A stretch of 64,000 bases of DNA from Halobaculum saliterrae (GCF_009831625.1 NZ_WUUS01000009.1:1-64000); one strand, 5' to 3'; shown: positions 37,070-45,534, counted from the first letter of the stretch. Notes: generated by a model not told the origin, from the sequence alone. Made by a program: numbers and translations.

Positions 37070-37939
37070 CTACGCCTCCTCCCCGCGAAGGCGGGCTGGA
37101 CGGTCGAAGTCGACCTCGCGGTGGGTCGCCGTGAACGCCTCCTGAAGGTCGAACCAGTCGTCCGTGTGGCTCCCGTCGCGGCCGCGGGCGTCCGGACGGG
37201 AGACGTCGTCCGGTTCCGGGACGACGAGGCCGTACCCCTCCAGCGTCGGGACGACCGTATCGAGCCACTCCTCGCGCATCGACGCGAGCGTCTCGCGGCG
37301 GAGGCCGGCGGCCCGGATCTCGGTCTCGTGCTCGCCGGGATACCACAGCGACAGCGCGTGCGGGAACAGGTCGTCGAGGGCGGCCTGCAGGCGCTCGCGG
37401 GCGTCGTCGTCGCTCGCGAGGCGTTCGAGCCAACTGAGCGCGTGCTCGCGGTGGTACTCCTCCTCGGCGAGTGCCTTGCCGACCCGGTCGGCGAGCGGGG
37501 CGTAGCTGGTGTCGACCAGCGCCTCCAGCCTGATGCGCTCGGCCACGTCGTACAGGTACGTTCGCACGACGTCGTCGCCCCAGCCGTCGTCGGCGAAGGG
37601 TCGCTCCACGAGCGTCGCGTGCGTCCAGTCGTCGGGGTCACGCCGCCAGATGCACTCCTCCTCCGTGTAGCCGAGTTCCTGCAGGAGGTCGTACCACAGG
37701 CGCGCGTGGCCGAACTCGTCCTGCGCGACGTTGGCGAGCGCGAGGTCCGACTCGATGGTCGGCGCGAATATCTGCCACTCGGTGAGGCGCTCGGCGTGGA
37801 CGAACTCGTCGTCCGCGAGCCGGAACAGCAACTCCTCCAGCGCGATCTGCCCCTCGGGGGTGAGGTCGTCGCGGTCGAGCGAGGCGGCGGCGGGCGCGTC
37901 GGTCTCGTCGGTGCCGGCGTCCGAGTCGCGTTCGCTCAT
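37070..37939 (-). CDS. paaC: 1,2-phenylacetyl-CoA epoxidase subunit PaaC
   Basis: A 289-residue ferritin-like structural subunit. Typical PaaC segments are ELLFRLADDEFVHAERLTEW, LANVAQDEFGHARLWYDLL and EEEYHREHALSWLERL. Unlike PaaA it does not carry the catalytic di-iron site but stabilises it. It overlaps paaB by ATGA, and paaD follows directly. Confidence 0.94.
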   Translation of the reverse strand: MSERDSDAGTDETDAPAAASLDRDDLTPEGQIALEELLFRLADDEFVHAERLTEWQIFAPTIESDLALANVAQDEFGHARLWYDLLQELGYTEEECIWRRDPDDWTHATLVERPFADDGWGDDVVRTYLYDVAERIRLEALVDTSYAPLADRVGKALAEEEYHREHALSWLERLASDDDARERLQAALDDLFPHALSLWYPGEHETEIRAAGLRRETLASMREEWLDTVVPTLEGYGLVVPEPDDVSRPDARGRDGSHTDDWFDLQEAFTATHREVDFDRPARLRGEEA

Positions 37940-38277
37940 ACCTCGCCCTCCGATTCCAACTGCTCGCGACGCTTCCGGGCCGCCTCGCGCTGTTCGGCCT
38001 CGCTGTCCTCCACCTCCTCGGCGAACGACGCGTCGATGTCGTTGTACGTCATCGCCCAGCGGTAGGACTTGTCAGTGCGACCGCCGAAGGCGGCCTCCTC
38101 GGCGTCGACCTCGCCGATCTCCGACTGCGGGACGACCCACAGCGAGTTGGTCTGCATCCGGCGGGCGTGCTGGATCTGCGCGAACAGCTTCGCCATCTCC
38201 CGGTCCGGCGCGTGGACGTTGCCGACGTGGCGGTGGTAGTCCCCCGGCTTCTCCTGTCTGAACACTTCCCAGATCAT
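37936..38277 (-). CDS. paaB: 1,2-phenylacetyl-CoA epoxidase subunit PaaB
   Basis: A 113-residue small subunit: MIWEVFRQEKPGDYHRHVGN and NSLWVVPQSEIGEV are diagnostic, and the basic/acidic C-terminal helix is typical. ATG at 38277, two bases after the paaA stop, is preferred to a TTG two codons upstream. PaaB bridges PaaA-PaaC heterodimers in the complex. Confidence 0.94.
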   Translation of the reverse strand: MIWEVFRQEKPGDYHRHVGNVHAPDREMAKLFAQIQHARRMQTNSLWVVPQSEIGEVDAEEAAFGGRTDKSYRWAMTYNDIDASFAEEVEDSEAEQREAARKRREQLESEGEV

Positions 38278-38279
38278 GA

Positions 38280-39218
38280 TCAATCGGCCGCCTGCGGCGT
38301 TCCCGCGGCGCTCCCCTCCCAGTCGTCGAGGCTCTCACGGACCCACGAGACGGCCTCCTGCCGACGGGCGCGCGAGCCGATCTGTTCGTCGCTTCCCTCG
38401 TACTCGTTCCTCGCGATGGTCCAGAACTCGTCCCAGTCGAGGTCGTCCTCGCGGACGGCCATCGTCCCGTCGTCGCGCTCGAAGATCCGGGGGTACTCGG
38501 GGATCTCCAGCCCGTACTTCTCTGCCTTCGGGACGTACATGTTCAGGAACGAGTTGCGGAGCTCGTCGTTGGAGGTCGTCTTGAGGCCGACCTCCTGGGC
38601 GAAGTCGTTGTGGGTGGACTCGTCGTTCGTCGGCCCGAAGAACTGGAGGATGCGCGGCCACCACTCCTCGAACGTCTCCTGTGTGCGCTCCTGTGTCGCC
38701 TTCGACCCCCGCATCAGCTCCCGCAGGATGGACTCGCCGTGCTTGACGTGGAACCCCTCCTCGAAGCACACCTTGTCCATCGCGTGGGCGTACGGCGTCC
38801 AGCTCGTCGACTTCAGGGTCGCCTGTCGGCGCATCGCGCCGCCGTCGACGAAGAAGTCGATCATCGGCGCCTCGTACCACGAGTCCACCGGATAGTGGAA
38901 GCAGTTGAGGAACTTCCCCTCGCCGTTCTGCAGTTCCTCGAGCATCTCGTCGCGCGTCTTCACGCCGAGCGTCTCCGCGGCGCGGTACAGCAACTGCGCG
39001 TGGCCGATCTCGTCCTGCACCTTCGCGGTGTTCGCCAGCTTCCGGTCGAGCGAGGGCGCGTGTCGAGTGAACTCCTTGTCGAGGTACCCGCCCATCACCT
39101 CGCTGTTGGCGTGGAACTGGATCATCCGGGTCGCCGCCCGGCGGTACTCCTCGGGCATGTCGTCGTTCGGGCCGAACTGCCGCGGTCCGGCGCGCTCCGT
39201 GACCTCCTCGATGTCCAT
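38280..39218 (-). CDS. paaA: 1,2-phenylacetyl-CoA epoxidase catalytic subunit PaaA
   Basis: A 312-residue di-iron monooxygenase. RMIQFHANSEVMGGYLDKEF and TAKVQDEIGHAQLLYRAAE (the DEIGH ligand motif) identify PaaA, with a second ligand set in CFEEGFHVKHGESILREL. It epoxidises the ring of phenylacetyl-CoA. ATG at 39218 gives the family start MDIEEVTERAGPRQF; a GTG at 39245 in frame could be used leaderless from the TATA at 39273-39281. It is the first gene of paaA-paaB-paaC-paaD-zinc ribbon; the reductase gene paaE is not in view. Confidence 0.96.
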   Translation of the reverse strand: MDIEEVTERAGPRQFGPNDDMPEEYRRAATRMIQFHANSEVMGGYLDKEFTRHAPSLDRKLANTAKVQDEIGHAQLLYRAAETLGVKTRDEMLEELQNGEGKFLNCFHYPVDSWYEAPMIDFFVDGGAMRRQATLKSTSWTPYAHAMDKVCFEEGFHVKHGESILRELMRGSKATQERTQETFEEWWPRILQFFGPTNDESTHNDFAQEVGLKTTSNDELRNSFLNMYVPKAEKYGLEIPEYPRIFERDDGTMAVREDDLDWDEFWTIARNEYEGSDEQIGSRARRQEAVSWVRESLDDWEGSAAGTPQAAD

Positions 39219-39231
39219 GATGATCGATCCT

Positions 39232-39242
39232 TCACATTGTGA
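39232..39242. promoter_or_regulatory. Palindrome near the paaA transcription start (candidate operator)
   Basis: TCACA-T-TGTGA is a perfect 5-base inverted repeat lying between the TATA box and the paaA ATG, just downstream of the predicted start. A repressor bound here would block transcription. The divergent bacterio-opsin-activator-type regulator is an obvious candidate. Confidence 0.4.
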
Positions 39243-39272
39243 CACTTACCGATTCACCCGTTCATGTACGTG

Positions 39273-39281
39273 TTTTATATT
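39273..39281 (-). promoter_or_regulatory. TATA box of the paa operon
   Basis: The minus strand reads AATATAAAAC, an excellent TATA element predicting a start around 39248 and a leader of about 30 bases before ATG 39218. The complement also has a TTTTATA on the plus strand that may serve the divergent regulator. Confidence 0.7.
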
Positions 39282-39356
39282 CTACCCACGCTATCACCCC
39301 ACACGATCTACCCCTGATCGAACCGAACCAATCCATGACCGACTCATGACCGACCC

Positions 39357-39995
39357 GTGATCGAGGAGTGTCTCGCCGTCGAGGTCCGCGTGAGCGGCGA
39401 CGACTGCCCCCTCGCCGAGGCGACGGCGGCGACGCGGGTGGCCGTGCGCGCGGAGCCGCCGCAGTTGCGCGCCGACGGCAACGTCCTCCTGCGGTTCGGG
39501 GCGCCGCGCGACGACGACCTCGCGGCGCACCTCGACGCCGACGACCGGGTCCGCTACCTCCACCGCTCGCGGGCCGGCGAGCGAGACACGTACCGGTGCC
39601 TCTCGAAGCATCCGTGCGTCGTCCACGAACTCGTCTCCGCGGGGCTGCTCGTCGAGGACGTGACCTACCGCGACGGCGACGCCACCGTCACGGGGGCCGT
39701 CGTCGGCCACGAGGTGCTTCGCGGCGTGATGCGGACCGCGGGCGAGACGGTCGGCGTGCAGTTGACCCGGACGTCTCCCCTCGGCGCGGAGTCCGCGCCC
39801 GTCGGCGGCCGGTTCGGGCTCACGCCGCCGCAGGTCGAGGCGTTGCGGGCGGCGGTCGAGGCGGGATACTTCGACGTGCCCCGAACGACCGACTCCGCGA
39901 CGGTCGCGGACGGCCTCGGCATCTCGAAGAGCGCGTTCCTCGAACGGCTCCGGCGCGCGGAGGCGACGCTGTACCGGGAGCTGTTCGGGAGCTGA
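39357..39995 (+). CDS. Bacterio-opsin-activator-type HTH regulator, divergent from paa
   Basis: A 212-residue protein whose C-terminal HTH_10 domain is clear: LTPPQVEALRAAVEAGYFDV followed by VADGLGISKSAFLERLRRAE. The N-terminal ~150 residues are a sensory domain like those of Bat-family proteins, with Cys residues in RCLSKHPCVVHEL. It begins with GTG at 39357, about 139 bases from paaA on the opposite strand. Location suggests that it controls the paa operon in response to phenylacetate or its CoA ester, which is inference. Confidence 0.85.
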   Translation: MIEECLAVEVRVSGDDCPLAEATAATRVAVRAEPPQLRADGNVLLRFGAPRDDDLAAHLDADDRVRYLHRSRAGERDTYRCLSKHPCVVHELVSAGLLVEDVTYRDGDATVTGAVVGHEVLRGVMRTAGETVGVQLTRTSPLGAESAPVGGRFGLTPPQVEALRAAVEAGYFDVPRTTDSATVADGLGISKSAFLERLRRAEATLYRELFGS

Positions 39996-40153
39996 CGGGT
40001 GACGAACGGCGCCGCCCTCGAACCGCGGATCAGATCGCACGCCCGCGTCGACGCGGTGAATGTTTCCGATTCTCGAATCGCCGTAAAGCGGCGCGTTCGT
40101 GTCTGTAACGCTCGAATCGCGCCAGTTATACCCGCTCGGTGGAACCCGCTAGT

Positions 40154-40330
40154 GTGACGCGAACCGACCTCGATACGGCCGACCGGCCCGTCTCCCTCTC
40201 GAGCCACGCGTACCGGATCACCGTCGACGACGGGCGGGAGACGTTCGACGCCCTCGAGATCTGCGACGAGCAGCGCCCCGAGGCGTACCTGATGTCCGAT
40301 ACGGTCCGCTCGCTCGACGCGATGCGGTGA
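40154..40330 (+). CDS. Small acidic haloarchaeal protein
   Basis: A 58-residue protein (VTRTDLDTADRPVSLSSHAY, then DALEICDEQRPEAYLMSD). A TATA-like CAGTTATAC (40123-40131) is about 27 bases before the GTG at 40154, supporting leaderless initiation there; another GTG at 40139 is in frame. No recognised family. Confidence 0.6.
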   Translation: MTRTDLDTADRPVSLSSHAYRITVDDGRETFDALEICDEQRPEAYLMSDTVRSLDAMR

Positions 40331-40444
40331 CCCGGCGACCGCGATCCCGTTCTCCGGCGGGCGTACCCCGACAGCCGTCTCCGACACTCGCTCTCCAATA
40401 GCCGTCCCCCACACACGCGCTCAGAAACGCTATCGCGGCGGATC

Positions 40445-41116
40445 TCACTCGATCTGCAGATCCGCGAGCAGACCGTTCAGCCAGTCGAACTCGTCGTCCG
40501 TGACCTCGTGACCGACGCCCTCGTATTCCCGTTCGGTCACGTCGGCGCCGAGCGCTCGCAGGACCCCCGCGGTCGCTCGAACGCGCTCGATCGGGACCCG
40601 GTCGTCGTCGGCGCCGCCGGCGACGAGCACGGTCGCACCGTCGAGATCGCCGGCGTACGACTCCGGGTCGACAGTCGGTCCGACCAGCCCGCCGCTGAGC
40701 AGCGCCGACGGGCTTCGGCCGCCGATCCCGGCGGCGTACTCGGCGGCGACGGCGGCCCCCTGCGAGAACCCCGTCACGACGACCGCCTCGGGAGGGAGAT
40801 CGAGCACCTCCCGCGTCCGCTCGAGGACCGCGTCGAGGGCCGCCACCGCGGACGACAGGTGGGGCTCGTTGCGCTCGCGCGGGGCGTCGGCCGCGTGCGG
40901 GGACCACCGGCTTCGAGCGCCCTGAGGCGCAACGAACGCGACGCCGTGGCGGGCGATCGGGTCGTAGAGGTTGATCGCGCCCTGCGCGGTTGCGCCGCGG
41001 CCGTGGAGACACACGACCGCCGCCTCCGCCGCGCCCCGCGGCGCGCCGGCGGTGACGACGGGCTGTCCGGCGTGGGGACGGGGGAGGTCGTCCGGCAGCG
41101 CTCCGCCCGGGAACAT
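40445..41116 (-). CDS. Alpha/beta hydrolase, MhqD-like (phospholipase/carboxylesterase family)
   Basis: A 223-residue serine hydrolase: oxyanion region VVCLHGRGATAQGA, nucleophile Ser in VTGFSQGAAVAAEYAAG, and the late GVGHEVTDDEF with His. This is the Abhydrolase_2 family. Its ATG overlaps the dioxygenase stop by one base (TGATG), a coupling like the mhqO/mhqD pairs of Firmicutes that deal with hydroquinones. A ring-cleavage-product hydrolase is the best guess; general esterase is the alternative. Confidence 0.87.
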   Translation of the reverse strand: MFPGGALPDDLPRPHAGQPVVTAGAPRGAAEAAVVCLHGRGATAQGAINLYDPIARHGVAFVAPQGARSRWSPHAADAPRERNEPHLSSAVAALDAVLERTREVLDLPPEAVVVTGFSQGAAVAAEYAAGIGGRSPSALLSGGLVGPTVDPESYAGDLDGATVLVAGGADDDRVPIERVRATAGVLRALGADVTEREYEGVGHEVTDDEFDWLNGLLADLQIE

Positions 41117-42057
41117 CAGGCTTGACGGCCCCCGGTCGGCACCTCGACGGGCGGGAGCTGCCCCTCGATCATCTCGCGGTCCTCCTCGGCCCACGGCGGG
41201 AGGACGAGCGACTCGCCGAACGACTCCGGGGACTCGTCGACCCCGAACCCCGGCCCCTCCGTCGACAGCTCGATCAGGATCCCGCCGGGCTCGCGGACGT
41301 AGATCGCCTTGTAGTAGTGCCTGTCGCGGATGCGCGACACGTCGATGTCGCGCTCGCGGAACAGGTCGTGCCACTCGCGCAGCTCCGCCTCGTCGGCGAC
41401 GCGAACGGCGACGTGGTGGACGCTTCCGCTCCCCTCGCGGGCGAACTCCGCCGTCCGGTCCAGCAGGTCGATGACCGTCGCGTGGTCGCCGCCGGCGCGG
41501 TAGCGGATACGGTCGCCGTCCTCGGCAACGAGGTCGAATCCGAGCGTTTCGAGGACGGTCGCGGTCGCGAACGGATTCGTCGGCAGCGCCGTGACGCCGT
41601 GGATGCCGCGGATCGCGGCGCGTTCGGGAACCGGGCCCTCGCTCCACGGCTCGACCGGCTGATCGGCGGCGACGAGTTCGAGACGGGTCCCCGAGGGGTC
41701 CTCGAACCGGAGCGCCGACTCCTCGAACCGAGAGCGTCGCTCGGTGTCGATCCCGCGGTCGCCGAGGCGGTCGGTCCAGTAGTCGAGCGAGCCCTCGGGA
41801 ACCGCAAACGACGCCGCGGTTATCTGGGGACGCCCGCGGCGTCCGGGCGGCTCGTTCGGATAGGGAAAACACGTGTAGACGGTGCCGAGATCGCCGGCGC
41901 CGTTTCCGTAGTACAGGTGATGGCGGAGCACGTCCTCGTGGTTGACCGTCCGCTTCACGAGCCGGAGTCCGAGCGTTCCGACGTAGAAATCGAGGTTCGT
42001 CTGTGCGTCGCCGACCATCGACGTGACGTGATGGATGCCCGGGGTGTCGGTGAGCAT
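41116..42057 (-). CDS. VOC ring-cleaving dioxygenase, MhqO-like
   Basis: A 313-residue double-VOC protein. GIHHVTSMVGDAQTNLDFYV is the MhqO/LinE-type N-terminus; the second VOC half is GIHGVTALPTNPFATATVLE with VREPGGILIELSTEGPGF. His residues in GIHH and SVHH and the Glu in ILIEL are the expected Fe(II) ligands. The group opens hydroquinone rings. ATG at 42057 gives MLTDTPGIHH; an upstream in-frame start is not needed. It is translationally coupled to the hydrolase. Confidence 0.88.
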   Translation of the reverse strand: MLTDTPGIHHVTSMVGDAQTNLDFYVGTLGLRLVKRTVNHEDVLRHHLYYGNGAGDLGTVYTCFPYPNEPPGRRGRPQITAASFAVPEGSLDYWTDRLGDRGIDTERRSRFEESALRFEDPSGTRLELVAADQPVEPWSEGPVPERAAIRGIHGVTALPTNPFATATVLETLGFDLVAEDGDRIRYRAGGDHATVIDLLDRTAEFAREGSGSVHHVAVRVADEAELREWHDLFRERDIDVSRIRDRHYYKAIYVREPGGILIELSTEGPGFGVDESPESFGESLVLPPWAEEDREMIEGQLPPVEVPTGGRQA

Positions 42058-42385
42058 TCGAACACCGTCCGTTGGGACCACAGGGTGTTAGCCCTCGCGG
42101 CACCGGCGGCAACCGACGGCGGGGAACGGCCGGTGCCGCGATGCGCGACGGAGCCGATTCCGCGGGATCGTCCGGTCGAGTCGAAAGAGTCAATCACGAG
42201 TCCGACGTTCGATCAGGTATGGACGATGTCGATCGACGCGTCGATAGCCATCGCCGCGGGTTCGATGGGGCCGTCGTGACCCACCGACGGATCGGCGGTG
42301 GCGCGTTCGACGCCGGGAGGCCCGCCGGGCGCTCCGTCGGCCTCCCCGACACCGATCAGCGTTCGACCCGAAACGGGGGCGGGCG
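42058..42385. other. 328-base intergenic region
   Basis: No convincing gene. A plus-strand frame at 42220-42389 ends in a GTGA overlap with the HalOD1 gene but has Arg/Gly-rich content typical of non-coding GC-rich sequence. Promoters for the divergent mhqO-like gene and the HalOD1 gene must lie here, though I see no clear TATA element. Confidence 0.5.
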
Positions 42386-42691
42386 GTGAATCCCGACCCC
42401 GCGGAGTCGGTGTCGGTCAGCTACGACCCGGAAACCGGCGAGTACACGGGCGCCTTCGATCCGGACGTCCTCGACGCCAGTATCGCGGTCGTCGAGGCCA
42501 CCGCGGCGATCCGTCGCGAGGAGCCCGATCGTCACGCGCCGCTGTTCGAGGTCATCGACCCGGACGCCCTCGACCGGATCTGCGACCGCAGCGGCGACGA
42601 CGACGTCCACGTGGAGTTCTCGTACCTCGATCACCGGGTTCTGGTCCGCAGCGGCGGGGAGATCTCCATCGCCCCGATACCGTCGGAGTAG
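42386..42691 (+). CDS. HalOD1-domain protein
   Basis: A 101-residue GTG-started protein. The HalOD1 output domain is recognisable from VSYDPETGEYTGAFDPDVLD, APLFEVIDPDALDRIC and VEFSYLDHRVLV. The domain is specific to Halobacteria and normally sits in signalling or stand-alone output proteins; its effector is unknown. It is convergent with the membrane-anchored protein gene, eight bases away. Confidence 0.75.
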   Translation: MNPDPAESVSVSYDPETGEYTGAFDPDVLDASIAVVEATAAIRREEPDRHAPLFEVIDPDALDRICDRSGDDDVHVEFSYLDHRVLVRSGGEISIAPIPSE

Positions 42692-42699
42692 CGTCGCGC

Positions 42700-43221
42700 T
42701 TACTCGGCGACCACGAGCACCCGCGTGTTCCCTCGCCTGTCCTCGTACTGACCGCCCGCAGGCGGCTTGATCGAGATGCTGAGCGTCCCCTGCTCCCGGT
42801 TCGGGCCGAGCGTCGGGGCGACGGCAACCGTCGCCGTCCCGTTCGCCCCCGTTCGCGCGGTGGCGACGCCGTCGAGCCGTGCCGTGTCGCCGGCGACGAC
42901 GACCGTCGCGCCCGCGACGGGGCGACCGTCGGGATCGACGACCGTGACGGAGAGTTCCTGCTCGCCCGGCGTCGTGACCTCCGGCGTCGGCCGCGCGTCG
43001 AGCTCGGTAACGGCGAGCCCCTGCACGCCGCTGATCATGTTGAGCATCACGCTCAGACTGGCGACGCCGACGACGAGGGCGATCACCAGTCTGACCGGGA
43101 GCCCCTCGATGGCGCGGTCGTCACGACGGAGTTCGGCGAGGCGGCGACGCTGCGTCGTCGCGGCCGAAGAGAGTCGAGGGCGGAGTCGGTCCCGGGTCGG
43201 AGAGGTGCTGTCGGGAGACAC
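42700..43221 (-). CDS. Membrane-anchored protein with carboxypeptidase-regulatory/Ig-like domain
   Basis: A 173-residue protein from GTG 43221 (VSPDSTSPTRDRLRPRLSSA). A basic cytoplasmic segment leads to one helix (LVIALVVGVASLSVMLNMIS), then an outside beta domain: ELSVTVVDPDGRPVAGATVV and TARTGANGTATVAVAP are the Ig-like/CarboxypepD_reg pattern. The family (RAIEGLPVRLVIALVVG) is common in haloarchaea and of unknown role. A TATA-like TTCAAATGG (43241-43252) lies about 27 bases upstream of the GTG. Confidence 0.72.
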   Translation of the reverse strand: MSPDSTSPTRDRLRPRLSSAATTQRRRLAELRRDDRAIEGLPVRLVIALVVGVASLSVMLNMISGVQGLAVTELDARPTPEVTTPGEQELSVTVVDPDGRPVAGATVVVAGDTARLDGVATARTGANGTATVAVAPTLGPNREQGTLSISIKPPAGGQYEDRRGNTRVLVVAE

Positions 43222-43296
43222 ACGTCCCGGTGGACCCGGTTTCCCATTTGAACGCTCGGACGAGAGTTCATCACGGATCCCGGGACCACACCCGCC

Positions 43297-44442
43297 GTGC
43301 ACGTGATCGGCACCGAGAAGGGCGGAACCGGATACGGGTGTGAGCCGGAGAGCCACGACTGGCGGGAGCCGGTCGCTCGGGACGGCGCGGCCCCAGTCGC
43401 GCCGCTCGGGCGGTTTCGCGCCACGGACGACAGCGTCGGCGCCCGCGTCGCAGTGGACATCGACGGCCCGCATGCGGCGCTCGTCGTCGGCAAACGTGGA
43501 TCGGGCAAGACCCACACCCTCGCGGTGCTGGCGGAGGGTGTGGCCGCGGCCGAGGGGCTCGCGCCCGTGGCGATCGATCCGATGGGCGTGCTCGCCGGAC
43601 TCGCGGCCGACGGCGGGACGGTTCACCGCCGTCCCCGGGTCAAGCCGGACGCGGTTCCGCCGCCGGCGTGGCCGGCGCTGCTGGATCTGGATCCGGCGGG
43701 CGCGGTCGGATCGCTCGTGTGGCGCGCGGTCGCCGAGTCGTCGGCTGTCTCGATCGCCGCCGCGCGCGAGTACGTCGCCGACGCGGACGCCGCCCGCGCG
43801 ACCCGTCGCGCCGCGGACACGCACCTCGCGCTCGCGGCCGAGTGGGACGCTTTCGATCCCGACGGGCTCGCGCCGCGGACGCTGGCCACGGGCGAGCCGA
43901 CGGTACTCGACTGTTCCGGACTCCCGCAGGCGGCCGCCGGGGCGGTCTGTGCCGCCGTCGCCCGCGGACTGTACGACGCGCGTGGTCGGGAGTCGATCGA
44001 GCGCCTGCCGTGGCTGTTCGTCGACGAGGCGCACGCCTTCTTCGACGGCGTCGCCGGCGACGCGCTGGCGACGCTGCTTACCCGCGGCCGGACGCCCGGC
44101 GTCTCCCTCGCGTGTGCCACCCAGCGGCCCGCGGCGCTGCCGCCGGTCGCGGTCTCGCAGGCGGACCTGCTGGTGGCCCACCGACTGCACAGCCGCGCCG
44201 ACATCGACACGCTCGCGGCCGCCAGACCGCTCGCGGTCGACGACGATCTCGGCGAGCGGCTGCCGACCGGCGTCGGCGAGGCCCTGGTCGTCGACGACGC
44301 GACCGAGACCGCGACTGCGGTGCGGATCCGCGAGCGACGAACGCCGGACTACGGTGTCAGTCCCAGGGCGAGCGACCGCGGTCGAGGCGGAACGGACGGC
44401 GAGAGCTGTGATCGAGCCGATCGATGCGAGCCCGACGAGTGA
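43297..44442 (+). CDS. HerA/TraG-like ATPase, short form
   Basis: A 381-residue P-loop ATPase. Walker A VVGKRGSGKTHT is at residues 63-74, Walker B with WLFVDEAHAFFDGV, and the arginine/sensor region LACATQRPAALPPVAVSQAD. Preceding the P-loop, VGARVAVDIDGPHAAL resembles the HAS-barrel end of HerA. Family members pump or unwind DNA; this short version lacks a nuclease partner in the window (the PD-(D/E)XK gene lies on the other strand with two small ORFs between). Function not assigned. GTG start at 43297. Confidence 0.78.
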   Translation: MHVIGTEKGGTGYGCEPESHDWREPVARDGAAPVAPLGRFRATDDSVGARVAVDIDGPHAALVVGKRGSGKTHTLAVLAEGVAAAEGLAPVAIDPMGVLAGLAADGGTVHRRPRVKPDAVPPPAWPALLDLDPAGAVGSLVWRAVAESSAVSIAAAREYVADADAARATRRAADTHLALAAEWDAFDPDGLAPRTLATGEPTVLDCSGLPQAAAGAVCAAVARGLYDARGRESIERLPWLFVDEAHAFFDGVAGDALATLLTRGRTPGVSLACATQRPAALPPVAVSQADLLVAHRLHSRADIDTLAAARPLAVDDDLGERLPTGVGEALVVDDATETATAVRIRERRTPDYGVSPRASDRGRGGTDGESCDRADRCEPDE

Positions 44443-44491
44443 AGGGTTATCCGCGCCGACGCACAAGCGGGGGCATGGACGTGATCCGATC

Positions 44492-44632
44492 GTGAGCGGC
44501 GGGAGGGACGATACGGTCCGAGCGAAACTCCTCGCCGGCGCGGTCGAGAAGCCCGTGCTCGGCGTATTCGTCGTGGTGATGCTGCTGATGTCCGTCGGGT
44601 TCCTCGTCTCGTTCCTGCTGTTCGTCCTCTGA
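44492..44632 (+). CDS. Small single-helix membrane protein
   Basis: A 46-residue GTG-started frame: basic/acidic start VSGGRDDTVRAKLLAGAVEK then one helix (VLGVFVVVMLLMSVGFLVSF). The layout (GAVEKPVLGVFVVVML) looks like small haloarchaeal membrane proteins. No other motif. It lies 49 bases after the HerA-like gene. Confidence 0.6.
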   Translation: MSGGRDDTVRAKLLAGAVEKPVLGVFVVVMLLMSVGFLVSFLLFVL

Positions 44633-44667
44633 GTCGGGTCGCGTCGATCGTCAGAACGGCATCGGCA

Positions 44668-44856
44668 GTGACGAGCGACCCCGACGATCCGTCATGCCCC
44701 GGATGCGACGGGTCAGTTTACGGAAATGTCGAAATTGACCCCCGTCAGCGGCAGGATCCGATCGAACGCAGCGGAGAGGTCCTTCGTGCCGTCGGCGTCG
44801 TTGTTGACGTCGTCGGCATGTGCTTATCGATCTCACGGGGGGAAGGAATGGAATAG
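44668..44856 (+). CDS. Doubtful small ORF with a CxxC pair
   Basis: A GTG-started frame of 62 residues containing PSCPGCDGSVYGN, a half zinc ribbon, then an unremarkable helix-like end. Third-position GC is lower than in neighbours and no promoter is evident. It may be a remnant or an acquired small gene; low confidence. Confidence 0.25.
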   Translation: MTSDPDDPSCPGCDGSVYGNVEIDPRQRQDPIERSGEVLRAVGVVVDVVGMCLSISRGEGME

Positions 44857-44909
44857 AATAGGAAACGGTGGCCGGGCTGGCAGTTGCCACGAGAACTACG
44901 TAGAATCCG

Positions 44910-45341
44910 TTATTCGGACGGAATAGATCCGTCGAATTCGTACTCCTCAGCCCAGTTGATCGCGGGGTGGTCGATGTCGGCGGAGAATCGAAGTTCCATC
45001 TTCTGTGACGTTGCCTCGTCGACTCCGATCCAATAGAGCGTTCCCGTCTCGGGATATCGAACGAGAAACGCATCGACCGAATCGACGTACGTTATCTCGT
45101 GATACTCGCCGTCCCGCGTCGTTTGCGAGTGGGTATTGAATCGTATCGTCTCCGACTTGTTCTGCCAAGCAGTCTTGCATTGAACACGGAGCAGTCGGTC
45201 CCCGTTGTCGACGACCAGATCGTACGCGTCGTTGTCACCGAACGGGATCGAGACGTTGTATCCGTTCGAGATCAGGGTTCGGAGCGCAGCAGCCTCGGTC
45301 TCGTCACCTACCTGCTTCGAGTTCACCGAGCCACGGTTCAT
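44910..45341 (-). CDS. PD-(D/E)XK endonuclease-like protein
   Basis: A 143-residue nuclease-fold protein. The core reads DNDAYDLVVDNGDRLLRVQC-K-T: catalytic Asp in AYDLVV and Gln-Cys-Lys at the K position, as in group I intron-associated PD-(D/E)XK endonucleases; a helical start with VGDETEAAALRTLISNGYNV supplies the Glu. Base composition is clearly lower in GC than the surroundings, and codon use differs, which points to acquisition. A TATA-like AACTTTACATCC (45366-45376) is about 27-30 bases before ATG 45341. It adjoins the 3' side of tRNA-Asp. Whether it is an active homing/mobile nuclease or a repair enzyme is not known. Confidence 0.78.
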   Translation of the reverse strand: MNRGSVNSKQVGDETEAAALRTLISNGYNVSIPFGDNDAYDLVVDNGDRLLRVQCKTAWQNKSETIRFNTHSQTTRDGEYHEITYVDSVDAFLVRYPETGTLYWIGVDEATSQKMELRFSADIDHPAINWAEEYEFDGSIPSE

Positions 45342-45534
45342 ACCGTCGATCGGGCCTCTATCGGATGTAAAGTTGAGCGAGTCACTCCGAATTCTGACGA
45401 GGTGAACACGCCAGAGGGGTAGATTCCTCAGTCGACCTGTCCGTGCCACCTCATTCGAATTCGTGTGATATGCGTCCACTACGGCACGGACTGCTCGCGA
45501 CACTCATCGCTCGTCATTCGGTCGAAACAGAAAG

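Noticed and set aside
42220-42389. A 56-codon plus-strand ORF overlapping the HalOD1 start by GTGA
   Set aside because: Arg/Gly-rich content and no TATA box at the right spacing; looks like chance.
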